Notes under the pieces: model-generated
What the model was told of the DNA's origin: nothing
Seen by the model: only the letters and a program-made list of their open reading frames with translations
Databases searched by the model: none
Translations under genes and position numbers: made by a program
Shown: piece after piece, positions 33,712-43,153 of the stretch
Layout: the number at the start of each line of letters is the position of its first letter
Position numbering within the stretch: position 1 is the first letter of the stretch
NCBI GenBank assembly: GCA_016873495.1
Contig: VGXC01000020.1
Coordinates: 1 to 62,110, forward strand
Length of the DNA: 62,110 nucleotides
Source of the DNA: Nitrospira sp.
GTDB taxonomy: Bacteria > Nitrospirota > Nitrospiria > Nitrospirales > Nitrospiraceae
Direction of reading: 5' to 3'

Positions 33712-36153
33712 ATGGGTGCACCCACCACGGCGAAGCGCGGTGACGCTCGCCCAGCCTCTCGTGAACCCTCTCAACTCAAGCATGAGGTGATCGGCGTCCT
33801 ACTGATCACCTTCAGCCTGTTGACGCTGCTCAGTCTCCTCTCGTTCGCCGAATCCGATCCGCTTCTCTTCTCCTCCGCAGGGGCCGCCGCTCCTTCGACT
33901 CGGAACATGATCGGCACGGTCGGCGCGACACTGGCCACAGGCTTGTTCTGGTTTGCCGGAGGGGGGGCGTATTTATTGCCGTTCGTACTGGGCATGTTGG
34001 CGGGACGCTGCTTCGTGGCCGGCCTGCTCACCGTGACTATCCGCAGCGCCGTCGGCTCCCTGTCCGCCTTGCTCTTCCTGAGCGGCCTGTTCCACCTGGA
34101 GATGCCGGCCGTTCCGACCATCCTGAGCGGATGGGTTTATCCGGGGCTGGGAGGCGGGCGGGTGGGGCACCTGCTTGCGGACGGCCTGCGGCTCTACTTT
34201 GCCAGCACCGGCGCCCATATTATCGTGCTGGCCGGACTTCTGGTCTCGTTGCTTCTGGCCGCGCCCATGTCTCTGGCCGATCTCTGGCAGCGCGTGCCCG
34301 GCTGGTGGGCGAAGCTGAAAGAGACGATCCTGGCTCTGATACCGGAACGGACCGAAAAGGAAGAGCAGCCGGAGAAGGTCAAGAAAGCCAAACCGAAACC
34401 GGTCAAGATCAACCGTCCCGCCGAGATCGAACCGGCGGATGTGCCCACGGCGGCGGAGGAACCACCTTTGGTAGTCGCCCCGCACAAGGAAACGCCGGCC
34501 AAGAAGCCGAAGGCAGTCCCCCCTCCCGAGAAGGAAGAGGAGGAAGAGCGGACGGTCGTGGGGGCGAACCTCGTCTCGGCCGGATACACACTCCCGGACC
34601 CAAGAGAGTTGTTGAGCGATCCCTCAGGTACGCTGGACCGGATGAGCGACGAAGAACTCAAGGCCCAGTCGGAAGTGTTGACCAAAGCGCTCCAGAGTTT
34701 CGGAATCGAGGGCAAGGTCACGGAAGTGCATCCCGGCCCGGTCGTGGTCATGTACGAGTTCGAACCGGCGCCGGGGGTCAAGGTGGCCCGCATCGTCAAC
34801 CTGGCCGACGACCTGGCCCTGGCCTTGAAAGCGGAGAGCCTCCGCATCGTGGCGCCGCTGCCGGGCAAGTCCGTGGTCGGGATCGAAGTGCCGAATCGCT
34901 ACCGCGAAACCGTCTCGTTGAAAGAGGTCATGATCAGCGAGGCCTTCGTCAAAGTCCAGGCCAAGAGCAAGCTGGCCTTGGCCTTGGGCAAGGACATCTT
35001 CGGGAAGCCGGCCGCGGCCGATCTCAAGTCCATGCCGCATTTGCTGGTGGCCGGGGCGACCGGCGCGGGGAAAAGCGTCGGCCTCAATACGATTCTCCTG
35101 AGCCTGCTGTTCTCGGCCAGGCCGGATGAAGTGAAGCTACTGCTGATCGATCCCAAGATGCTGGAATTAAAATCCTACGACGGCGTGCCCCATTTGCTGC
35201 GGCCGGTCATCACGGACGCGAAGTCCGCGGCGCGCGGGTTGAGCTGGGTGGTGCAGGAAATGGAGCGTCGCTACAAGCTGCTGGCCGAGGCCAACGTTCG
35301 CAATATCGATTCCTACAATCGTACGGTAGCCGAGCTGCAGGGTGTCATGCCGGAGCCGTCCGACCAGAAAGACGGGGAGTCGGCGGAGCCGCCGGTCGAA
35401 TTTCTGTCCGAGGATGCACGGCTGGCCGCAGGGGAAAGTTCGGTGCCGGAATCGGTGCAGCCGCTGGGCTCCTCCGCCGAACCCAAAACGCCTCCTGCGC
35501 CGCTGCCCTACATTGTGGTGATGATCGACGAACTGGCGGATTTGATGATGGTGGCGCCTAAGGAGGTGGAAGAGAAGATCGCGCGCTTGGCCCAGATGGC
35601 CAGGGCCTCCGGCATCCACCTGGTGCTGGCTACGCAGCGGCCCTCGGTGGATGTGCTGACCGGCCTGATCAAGGCGAACTTTCCCGCCCGTATCGCGTTC
35701 AAGGTGTCCTCCAAAACCGACTCGCGCACGATCCTCGACGCGAACGGAGCCGAGTCCCTACTGGGGCGCGGCGACATGTTGTTTGCGGCCGGCACCGGGA
35801 CGCTGAACCGGCTGCACGGTTCGTTTGTGCCGGACGACGACGTGCGGCAAGTGGTCGAATTCATCAAGAAACAAGCGGCTCCGGCCTACAGCGAAGAACT
35901 GCAATCGCTCAAACAGGAAGAGGCCAAGGAAGAGGAGGCGAAGGATGACGTCTATGAGCAGGCGAAGGACTTGGTGATCTCCTCCGGCCAGGCCTCCGCC
36001 TCGCTGATCCAGCGGCGCCTGCGTGTCGGGTATCCCCGCGCCGCCCGCATGATCGAACAGATGCAGGAAGAAGGGATTGTCGGCTCCGCTGGCCGCGACG
36101 GCCGGCGCGAAGTGCTGGTGCGCAAGGGACCGGTGGGGGAGCAGCAAGAATGA
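33712..36153 (+). CDS. ftsK: DNA translocase FtsK
   Basis: FtsK is the septal DNA pump that clears and aligns chromosome ends at division. The 813-aa protein has four N-terminal membrane helices (about 25-185), a short charged linker (about 205-300, PEKVKKAKPKPVKINRPAE), then the alpha/beta motor with Walker A AGATGAGKSVGLN and Walker B IVVMIDELADLMM. The C-terminal gamma winged helix, SGQASASLIQRRLRVGYPRAARM, reads KOPS sites. The linker is short compared with E. coli. It overlaps lolA by ATGA. Confidence 0.96.
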   Translation: MGAPTTAKRGDARPASREPSQLKHEVIGVLLITFSLLTLLSLLSFAESDPLLFSSAGAAAPSTRNMIGTVGATLATGLFWFAGGGAYLLPFVLGMLAGRCFVAGLLTVTIRSAVGSLSALLFLSGLFHLEMPAVPTILSGWVYPGLGGGRVGHLLADGLRLYFASTGAHIIVLAGLLVSLLLAAPMSLADLWQRVPGWWAKLKETILALIPERTEKEEQPEKVKKAKPKPVKINRPAEIEPADVPTAAEEPPLVVAPHKETPAKKPKAVPPPEKEEEEERTVVGANLVSAGYTLPDPRELLSDPSGTLDRMSDEELKAQSEVLTKALQSFGIEGKVTEVHPGPVVVMYEFEPAPGVKVARIVNLADDLALALKAESLRIVAPLPGKSVVGIEVPNRYRETVSLKEVMISEAFVKVQAKSKLALALGKDIFGKPAAADLKSMPHLLVAGATGAGKSVGLNTILLSLLFSARPDEVKLLLIDPKMLELKSYDGVPHLLRPVITDAKSAARGLSWVVQEMERRYKLLAEANVRNIDSYNRTVAELQGVMPEPSDQKDGESAEPPVEFLSEDARLAAGESSVPESVQPLGSSAEPKTPPAPLPYIVVMIDELADLMMVAPKEVEEKIARLAQMARASGIHLVLATQRPSVDVLTGLIKANFPARIAFKVSSKTDSRTILDANGAESLLGRGDMLFAAGTGTLNRLHGSFVPDDDVRQVVEFIKKQAAPAYSEELQSLKQEEAKEEEAKDDVYEQAKDLVISSGQASASLIQRRLRVGYPRAARMIEQMQEEGIVGSAGRDGRREVLVRKGPVGEQQE

Positions 36154-36869
36154 AGTCCAAATGCCAAATGCCAAATGCAAAATTGGCGGCCACCCTTGTT
36201 GCATTTTTCATTTTGCCTTTTGCGTTCTCGGCCATGCAGGCTTTCGGGGCGGAGGATATGCGGGAGGTGGTGAAAAAGCTGCAAGCGCGGTACGAGCAGA
36301 CCCGCGATCTGTCGGCGGACTTCAGGCAGACGACCAAAATCGAAGGGTTCGCCACGCCGATTTTGTCCAGCGGGCGGATGTACATCAAGAAGCCGGGCCG
36401 GCTGCGGTGGGACTATGCCGATCCCAACGTGGAAGAGATTTACGTGAATCAGAACGACGTCAAGATGTACGTGCCGGAGCACAAGCAAGTCTTGATCGGC
36501 AAGTTGACGCAGATGGCCGCCTCCCAGGCTCCGCTGCAACTGTTGCAAGGCGCCGCCAAGTTGGAGGAGCAATATGTCCTGGATCAGAGCCGGGCCGGCG
36601 ATCGAGGCGAGGGGGGATTGCCGTTGATCAGTCTGCTGCCGAAGCCCGATGGCAACGAAATGGTTCGCACGGTTGTGCGCATCGTGCTGGAAGTCCAGCC
36701 CAAGACCTACTTTATCAAACGTGTTTCCATCCACGAGATCAGCGGCAACATCTCCACCTTCGAATTTGCCAACCTGAAGCCCAATGCAGGGCTGAAGGCG
36801 GATCTGTTCGAGTTTGCCGTGCCGCCTGGAGTCGAAGTGGTAAAAGCTCCGTCCCTCAGCCCTCCCTAA
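36150..36869 (+). CDS. lolA: Outer-membrane lipoprotein carrier protein LolA
   Basis: LolA ferries lipoproteins through the periplasm to the outer membrane. The 239-aa precursor has a signal peptide whose hydrophobic core is LVAFFILPFAFSA. The mature half-barrel shows LSADFRQTT, GRMYIKKPGRLRWDY, IYVNQNDVKMYVPEHKQV and the later LEVQPKTYFIKRVSI. The ATG overlaps the ftsK stop. The DNA for the signal peptide is a word-repeat element of the type otherwise seen between genes. Confidence 0.9.
   Translation: MKSKCQMPNAKLAATLVAFFILPFAFSAMQAFGAEDMREVVKKLQARYEQTRDLSADFRQTTKIEGFATPILSSGRMYIKKPGRLRWDYADPNVEEIYVNQNDVKMYVPEHKQVLIGKLTQMAASQAPLQLLQGAAKLEEQYVLDQSRAGDRGEGGLPLISLLPKPDGNEMVRTVVRIVLEVQPKTYFIKRVSIHEISGNISTFEFANLKPNAGLKADLFEFAVPPGVEVVKAPSLSPP
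36157..36226. repeat. Word-repeat element C inside the lolA signal-peptide region
   Basis: Three near-tandem copies of CAAATGC (CAAATGCCAAATGCCAAATG) stand on the left; complements TTGCATTTTT, CATTTTGCC and TTTTGC lie on the right. The right half encodes the hydrophobic core of the LolA signal peptide, so the element is expressed as protein here. Confidence 0.6.
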
Positions 36870-36935
36870 TTACTGCCGATCCTCGTTGAGACATGTTGTG
36901 CCATCATCCTGTTGCGTGTTTCTGACAGGCGCCTC

Positions 36936-37778
36936 TCACGGTCGCGTGAGGCCTCGTTCGTCCCTGTTCCGATGGATATGCTCGGGGCACCGTCCGGAGA
37001 TGTCCCGCATGATGACGCCGTAGGCGACGCCGTGCTTCGTTTTCCAGGCTGCCACGGACAACTCCAAGGGGAACTCGCTGCCGTTCTTTCGCAAGCCACG
37101 GAATGTGGTCGTCGTGCCAGCTATGCGCGGGATACCGGTCAACCGAAGCCGTGCAAGGCCTTGTTGATGAGGGGCACGGAAACGATCCGGTATCAGCAAT
37201 GTGAGGGGCTGGCCTAGCACTTCATCGGGGGCATAGGCAAACAGTCGTTGTGCGCCGTGGTTCCACATCCTGATGCGGCCTTGATGGTCGGCCAATACGA
37301 CGGCGTCGGGGGTGTGTTCCACGAGAGAGCGGAACCGGTCGGTGCCCTCGCGCAAAAGCCGCTCCGCCTCCTCGACTCGCAACGAGAGTTGTCGGAACGC
37401 CAACGCCCGTCGCAGTAGGGCTTTCGCCACTTCGAGGTCATAAGGTTCCTGCATAAACCCCAGCGCTCCGAGATCGAGAGCGGAAGCCACCACCTCGGCC
37501 GGTGCGCTGCCGGTCATGGCGATCACCGGCAGGTGCGGGGCTTCGATCTGCATGGCGGTGAGGAGCCTCGGTTCTCGTTGGCCGAAGCCGCTGATGTCGA
37601 GAAAAACCGCATCGAGTTCGTGCCGCCTCATGAGAGCGGTAGCATCGTTGCCGGACCCTGTGACACGGACACGGTACCCTTCTGTCCGGAGCCCGTGGCC
37701 GAATCGCTCCTGTATCAGTGGGTTGGAATGAACCAGCAGAATTGAGGCGGGACGGAACCGAAGATGGGCATAGTGCAT
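36936..37778 (-). CDS. Pseudo-receiver plus PAS domain protein
   Basis: The 280-aa protein has an N-terminal receiver-like domain (about 10-125) and a C-terminal PAS domain (about 145-260, FRSLVEHTPDAVVLADHQGRI). The receiver keeps the central Asp (VFLDISG), but the N-terminal acidic pair is replaced by His-Ser (LLVHSNPL) and the conserved Lys by Glu (FMQEPYD), so normal phosphorylation is doubtful. The PAS domain closely resembles PAS1 of the kinase in the same operon. ATG 37778 follows AGAGGTG. It is the last gene of the 40.9-36.9 kb operon; no output domain. Confidence 0.85.
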   Translation of the reverse strand: MHYAHLRFRPASILLVHSNPLIQERFGHGLRTEGYRVRVTGSGNDATALMRRHELDAVFLDISGFGQREPRLLTAMQIEAPHLPVIAMTGSAPAEVVASALDLGALGFMQEPYDLEVAKALLRRALAFRQLSLRVEEAERLLREGTDRFRSLVEHTPDAVVLADHQGRIRMWNHGAQRLFAYAPDEVLGQPLTLLIPDRFRAPHQQGLARLRLTGIPRIAGTTTTFRGLRKNGSEFPLELSVAAWKTKHGVAYGVIMRDISGRCPEHIHRNRDERGLTRP

Positions 37779-37937
37779 CGTCACCTCTTGACCGCGGCTA
37801 TGGTATGTGTTGTTTATGTCCCCCGACATCGGGACGGCGGAATCTGTCCGCCGCCCCGGCGCCGGCCGATAGGGTCTAGGTCAAAAGAGGCGATGGAGGA
37901 TCAGGACGGCGATGTCTCCTCCCGCACCGTTCTTTCT

Positions 37938-38375
37938 CTAGACCGTGAACCCTTCCGCAAACAAGGTGTGCCGGTTCACGTTTCGGTGGATCACCGTGAG
38001 GAGTTCCTCCTTCGAGACCGGTTTGACCAAGTAGTCCACCACGCCTTGTTTCATCAGCGATACGGCCATGTCGACATCCGGGTATCCCGTCAGCACAACA
38101 ACGGGGATCCCTGGGTACTGCGTCCGAAAATAGGCCACCGCCTCCGTGCCGTTGATCTTCGGCATACGGATATCGCATAGGATCGTGTCTACCATCAGAG
38201 GATTGTCGGCGGAGTTCAGGCTCTTAATCGCCTGGCTCCCGTCCTCCGCTTCCACGACCTCGTAACCGGCTTTGGTCAGGTAGAGACAGATCGGTTTTCT
38301 GACCTGCGCCTCGTCGTCCACGATCAACACTCGCCCTTTTCTCTCGCCCTCGGCATTGTGCATACGGGGTTCCAT
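37938..38375 (-). CDS. Single-domain response regulator
   Basis: This is a CheY-like 145-aa receiver with complete catalytic residues: LIVDDEAQ (acidic pair), LCDIRMP (phospho-acceptor Asp), VLTGY (Thr) and LVKPVSK (Lys). A short tail lacks any output domain. Its ribosome site (GGAGGTG) lies within the last codons of the upstream kinase gene, so translation is coupled. It likely receives phosphate from that kinase or acts as a phosphate sink. Confidence 0.93.
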   Translation of the reverse strand: MEPRMHNAEGERKGRVLIVDDEAQVRKPICLYLTKAGYEVVEAEDGSQAIKSLNSADNPLMVDTILCDIRMPKINGTEAVAYFRTQYPGIPVVVLTGYPDVDMAVSLMKQGVVDYLVKPVSKEELLTVIHRNVNRHTLFAEGFTV

Positions 38376-38376
38376 G

Positions 38377-40653
38377 TCACACCTCCATTATTGTTGATTG
38401 ACCTGATGACGCTTCGAACGGAAATCGAACTGTAAATGTGGTCCCGATGCCTTCTTCGCTGTCCACATTGATCGTGCCTCCATACTTGGTCACGAGCTTG
38501 TGCACGACGCTCAATCCCAGTCCCGTGCCCTTGCCGGGGTCTTTGGTCGTGAAGAATGGATCAAAGATCTGGCTCAATAAACTCTTCGGAATGCCGCACC
38601 CGGTGTCGGTGATCGTCGCGGCGACGGTGTCGCCATCTGCGTAGGTCGCGAGTGTGAGCTGTCCGTTCCCTTCCATAGCCTGGACGGCATTGTTAATGAG
38701 ATTCACAAATATCTGGTCGATTTCCGTGCGTCGGGCCAGGATGGTGGGCACTGGTCGAAATGCGGTGACGACTTTAACACGGCCGAACTGCGGGCAGCGG
38801 TGGACCATCTTAAGCGCTTCGGCCATGCGTTCGCCGAGTGCGATGGTGGTCATTTCGTCGCGCGCGGAGGCACGGGCATAGGAGGCGAAGTCCCGCACGA
38901 TGGTGGCAATGTGCGCGGAGGAGGCGGCGATGTCTCGGACATATTCCTTCACTTTTTGCCGGTCATCTTCTTCGAGAAGGAGTTCGGCCATGCCCATGAT
39001 GCCTTGCACGGGGTTATTGATCTCGTGTGCCACGCCCGACACGAGCGTGCCCAAACTCGCCAGCTTTTCAGTTTGAACGAGGCGCTCCTGGAGATGCTTT
39101 TGTTCCGTCACATCCCAAATGATGAGACCCGTCTGGTTCGATCCACTGTTCCGGCTGGTCACCGGGAATAGCCGGTACCGATAGACCCGCTTCTGGACTT
39201 CGAATTCGCTTTCCTGTGGCTGACTGGCATCCAGAACTGGCGCCCCCCGAAGGGCCTCGACCATCCGTACCCAATGGGCGGGAGTCAGCGGGACGATGCT
39301 GCAGAGCGAACGTCCGACGATCGCTGCAGGCTCGTTTCCGAAATAGGTAAGGGCTAATAGATTGGCATAGACGACTTTCCGTGATTCATCCACGATCAGA
39401 ATCGCTCCGGGGAGGCTGGCCAAAATGGTTTCAATCTTGTCGTAGGCGCTCCGCAAGGCCTCCTGCGCCTGCTTATGGGCCGTAATGTCCGCGGCGATAC
39501 CCGCGATGCGGTAGACTGTCCCCGATTCGTCGCGAATGGGAAAGGCCTGGTCTTGAATCCACCGAATCTCCCCGTCCGGCCGAACGATGCGATAAACCTC
39601 GTCGTAATCCCCGTCGACCTGTTTTGTCAGCGCCGATTCCAAAACTTTCGGCAGGTCATCGGGGTGAATGGCTTCGAGCCACGACCGGGGCGATGCATAG
39701 AGACTCTCGCGGGTTCTTCCCCATATCTCCTCGTACCCCCGACTCACATAGAGCATCTGGGTTTTGCGAGGGTCGGTCATCCAGAACACTTCCTGAATGT
39801 TCTCCGCTAATTGACTGAAGCGTTCCTGGCTCTCGCGCAAGGCCTCTTCGGCCCGCTTGCGCTCGGTGATGTCGCGGATGATCCCGCTGAAAAATGTTCC
39901 CTGGGCGCTTTTCCAGGTAGCCAGGGACAGCTCCAATGGAAACTCGCGGCCATCCTTTCGGAGCCCGCACAATTCGACGGTTTTGCCGATCACGTGAGGC
40001 GTTCCCGTCGAGTGGAACCGTTGGATGCCTCCTTGATGAGCTTTCCGATAGCGATCGGGCATCAACATGGTGAGTGGCTGCCCCAGCACCTCTTCTTCCA
40101 GGTAGCCGAACAAGCGCTCGGCGCTTCCGTTCCAGGAGATGATGATGCCTCGATGGTCGGCCAGCACGATGGCATCGGTGGCCGACTGTACGACGGACCG
40201 AAATCGCTCTTCGCTCTCGCGCAGGGCGAGCCGGGCGTGTTCGGCATTGACGGTCAGGGTCCTCACGGCGATGGCCCGACGGAGCGTCGCCGTCATTTCC
40301 TCGGGGTTATAAGGCTTGGGCAAATATGCAAATGCGCCCTTGCGGAAAGACCCGATCTTGCTCTCGCTCGACACATACGCCGTGAGAACGATGACCGGCA
40401 ACGTCGCATCCAACTCGACGAGAGTTTTCAGAACGGAGAGCCCGTCGATATCGGGCAACCGCATATCGAGCACGACAGCGTCGTACCGAATTTGACTGGC
40501 TTGCCGGAGGGCCGACAAGCCATCTTGCACTGCGTCCACTCGATATCCGTGATGCCCGAGCAGATCGCACAGGGCCTCACGAGTGTCCTGGGTGTCCTCG
40601 ACGACGAGAACCGTGGAACCCTGGGTGATGGTGGTAGCGGTGGTCATGGCCAT
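38377..40653 (-). CDS. Receiver-PAS3-histidine kinase hybrid
   Basis: This is a soluble 758-aa sensor. It starts with a receiver (about 14-130, VLVVEDTQ, phospho-acceptor D63, KPY), followed by three PAS domains (about 150-265 FRSVVQSATDAIVLADHRG; 275-395 with MLYVSRGYEEIWG; 400-505), HisKA with GVAHEINNPVQG and an ATPase domain with NLINNAVQAMEG and GTGLGLSVV. There is no membrane helix, so it senses a cytosolic cue. It precedes a receiver gene by one base and follows a small membrane protein gene. Partners are encoded in the same operon. Confidence 0.93.
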   Translation of the reverse strand: MAMTTATTITQGSTVLVVEDTQDTREALCDLLGHHGYRVDAVQDGLSALRQASQIRYDAVVLDMRLPDIDGLSVLKTLVELDATLPVIVLTAYVSSESKIGSFRKGAFAYLPKPYNPEEMTATLRRAIAVRTLTVNAEHARLALRESEERFRSVVQSATDAIVLADHRGIIISWNGSAERLFGYLEEEVLGQPLTMLMPDRYRKAHQGGIQRFHSTGTPHVIGKTVELCGLRKDGREFPLELSLATWKSAQGTFFSGIIRDITERKRAEEALRESQERFSQLAENIQEVFWMTDPRKTQMLYVSRGYEEIWGRTRESLYASPRSWLEAIHPDDLPKVLESALTKQVDGDYDEVYRIVRPDGEIRWIQDQAFPIRDESGTVYRIAGIAADITAHKQAQEALRSAYDKIETILASLPGAILIVDESRKVVYANLLALTYFGNEPAAIVGRSLCSIVPLTPAHWVRMVEALRGAPVLDASQPQESEFEVQKRVYRYRLFPVTSRNSGSNQTGLIIWDVTEQKHLQERLVQTEKLASLGTLVSGVAHEINNPVQGIMGMAELLLEEDDRQKVKEYVRDIAASSAHIATIVRDFASYARASARDEMTTIALGERMAEALKMVHRCPQFGRVKVVTAFRPVPTILARRTEIDQIFVNLINNAVQAMEGNGQLTLATYADGDTVAATITDTGCGIPKSLLSQIFDPFFTTKDPGKGTGLGLSVVHKLVTKYGGTINVDSEEGIGTTFTVRFPFEASSGQSTIMEV

Positions 40654-40677
40654 TGCACTCCTTTGCAGGGGTCTCGC

Positions 40678-40866
40678 TCAGGCTGCGTGTTTCAATGATT
40701 CACCTGGCTGGCACTTAGGCGCCCGATCCTTCTTCGGGGCGGCTGCCGATTCGGGGCCCAGGTCCTCTTGGTCCACCACGATCGATTCTTCGATGCTGTC
40801 TCCATACAGGGCCAGTAACAACATGCCGAACAGCGAGGCGGATGAAACGATCATTCCCCATGCCAT
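40678..40866 (-). CDS. Small single-pass membrane protein
   Basis: This 62-aa protein has one membrane helix (MIVSSASLFGMLLLALYGD, about 5-23) and a charged C-terminal tail (SIVVDQEDLGPESAAAPKKD). AAGGAGG lies six bases before the ATG, so translation is likely. It is 24 bp upstream of the hybrid kinase on the same strand. It could tether or modulate that soluble kinase. No family recognised; in-frame extension to 40914 lacks a ribosome site. Confidence 0.65.
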   Translation of the reverse strand: MAWGMIVSSASLFGMLLLALYGDSIEESIVVDQEDLGPESAAAPKKDRAPKCQPGESLKHAA

Positions 40867-41421
40867 GGCGTCCTCCTTGGTTGTCTGGTTTGGGAGCGCG
40901 AATCTCAATGCCACACCCTGCTACAGAGCAAGCATGATGCCGTAACTACTCACCGCCACCGCGCGGGGACCGCTAACGAATAACTCGTTGATTCTATGTG
41001 CATACCTGGAGTTGCTCTATTGGGGGGCCGTCGTATAACGGGGAAAGTGTACGGACTAGACCGTAGAATCGTATCGGAACAAATACGGGTCTATCTTTGG
41101 CGATACAGGCCCGCGTCGGCTGAAGCTCGGCGCGGATAAAAAGGGGAGTCGTAAGAATGCGTTGTTCCTGCGGGGGACGAGTGGCTGCCCGTTATGTTCG
41201 CCGAGTTCATGGGATTGGCGCAGAATCTGGAGCAGGAGAGGCTATCGTGAATCAGGTATCGAATTCACGAAGGCCGGATCGCCCATGGTGCCACGAAGGG
41301 GATGTCGCACGTAGCCGCCTAACGACGAGACCTCCTGGTGGGGGCCTGCAAGGTAGAGTGTAGATGAGAGCTGGCAGAATCCGAGCGAGATGGATTTCGT
41401 CTCCCGCGCTCTTGATTATCG
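40867..41421. other. Intergenic region without a recognised gene
   Basis: About 555 bp separate the small membrane protein and the broken hydrolase gene. I see no RNA gene, repeat or domain-bearing frame. A 68-codon frame at 41157-41363 has no recognisable product. The promoter of the phosphorelay operon should lie near 40880-41000, but no clear sigma70 or sigma54 match stands out. Confidence 0.5.
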
Positions 41422-43121
41422 TTAGGGGAAGAGTCCTTCCTCCACATAGCAGTCCGGCTGTGATGCCTGGCTCGGCATCCAGCAGGCCTCTCTCCAGAAC
41501 CTAAATTTGTTGGTGAATTCGGCATGTTTCTGGGGCGTCGGCTCTGTTGCTCCTGCCGAAAAGGCCTTGATGTGAATGCGATCGCGAAGGCCTTCCGGCG
41601 TATCATGGGCCGTCAGCATCAGATTCGCATAGTTCCCCAGTGTCCGATCCAAATAGGTTTGAGGGTTGGAAAGAAAGTCGTCGATCCAGACGAGCAGAGA
41701 TCCGCGCATGAGCGGATCGAAATATGGAATCTCCCAATCCGTATTGGGAATGCTCAAGTCCTGCCGCTCCCGTTCCTCGGCTTCTTCGTGCAGCGTCAGA
41801 TGATAGAACTGCGCGTTAGTGTTCATTGTGAGGTACGGAAAGATGGTGTCTTCAAAATCCCGTATGGAACTGGCGGCCGCCATGTAGACAATTCGGTTGA
41901 AGGGCATTACGAAGGTGACTCGTTCGGCGCCGCTGGCATCCTTCTCCGTTACGACTCCGAACCGACGAATCATTTCGTTGAGGATGATCGTGCCCATGCT
42001 GTGCCCGACGAGAGTCACCTCCCATTCGCCTGGCTGTTTGCGAACTTCCTGCTGAAGGCGATGCATAAAGATCGCCAGGGCTCCCGCGGGGGGGGGCGGT
42101 AGGGACCCTTGGCTCCTTTGGTAAACTCCATTTCTGTGTGAAACAGTCTGCGAGTGCGACGCAACATGTTGTTCCACGCGCTTTCGCCGAAGGCTTCAAC
42201 GACCGGCGCGAAGGCGATTTTGGTCGGCAGCGTCATAGTCCAGGTGACTCCGGAGAAGAACTGCTCAGGGAACCATTTGCGCTCGTCCGCTCCTTCCGAA
42301 ATCGGAATGACGTTCCGGCAGGGGACCGGTTGTCCAGGCATGGCCGCAGAACATGGTTGGTATTCGGCCTTGAGTTGGCAGGAAACCCGCTCATAGTTAT
42401 CCTCAAAGGTGAGCCCAATGAATGGCAGGGGTTGATCCTCGCAACCCTCTTGTTCTAGCTTCTTCAGCAGTTTCCGAGGCCCTTCGTCCGCTTCCACTTT
42501 CAACAGTTCGGATGTCCAGAGGACCGGCGCTCCGGCAATCCCGCGAACGATATCTAAGAGGAGATATGCCGGGGATAGGAGGAGGCCCCTCGGGTTCCAC
42601 CATGGGACGTACTCTCCTTGCCGGATGTGGATGAGATGATCGTAATAGCTTGCGAAGAACGATGAGTCCCAATTGATAAAGATGGGGAAATAGTCGTCAT
42701 TCTCCTCCTTAAGTAATTGCTCGAGCTTTGTGGCGCGACGGAGGGAGTCCGTCTGTTCGTTCAAGCCTCCGTGGACGAACAGCAATACCTTTCGCTTCTT
42801 ATGCTGGTCCTTCGGGTGAGCCAGGAGTTTTGCAATCAACTGATCGAGATACTTGTCATAGAGCTTCCTGTTAGCCCCCTCGAGCTCGGAGTCGAGCGGT
42901 TCATACTCCAGGAACCAGAGGGGGATGTGCCGGCCGTTGCAGAGAGCCGGCTTGGGAGGGCAGCCGAAGTTGCCTGTCGGGTCCAGGGCGACGCCTTCGC
43001 TGTTGATCATGATGATGTGTTCGGTTGGAAGGTTAGGGATCGTGCAGGCGGCAAGGGTCCATGTCGTCAACACAATCAACCCGAGTCGGTTAAACCACTG
43101 GTTTTGCGGAGTCCGTCCCAT
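41422..43121 (-). pseudogene. Alpha/beta-hydrolase lipoprotein, frameshifted at a 9-C run
   Basis: The 5' frame (to 42015) begins after GGAGGTCACC with a lipoprotein signal (LGLIVLTTWTLAACTIP) and contains VLLFVHGGLNEQTD, the oxyanion-side motif of an alpha/beta hydrolase. The 3' frame (42177-41422) contains the nucleophile elbow TLVGHSMGTIILNE. They would join at the run of nine G on the plus strand (42088-42096); ten or seven bases would restore one frame of about 566 aa. It is the last gene of the operon headed by the four-module kinase. Phase variation, decay or base-calling error are all possible. Confidence 0.8.
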
Positions 43122-43153
43122 GGTGACCTCCCTGAAGAGGCTCCCCTGTCGCT

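Noticed and set aside
40880-40915. Sigma54-type promoter before the small membrane protein
   Set aside because: TGGCA is followed by GC at a spacing of 11 rather than 10 bp, so the -24/-12 rule is broken.
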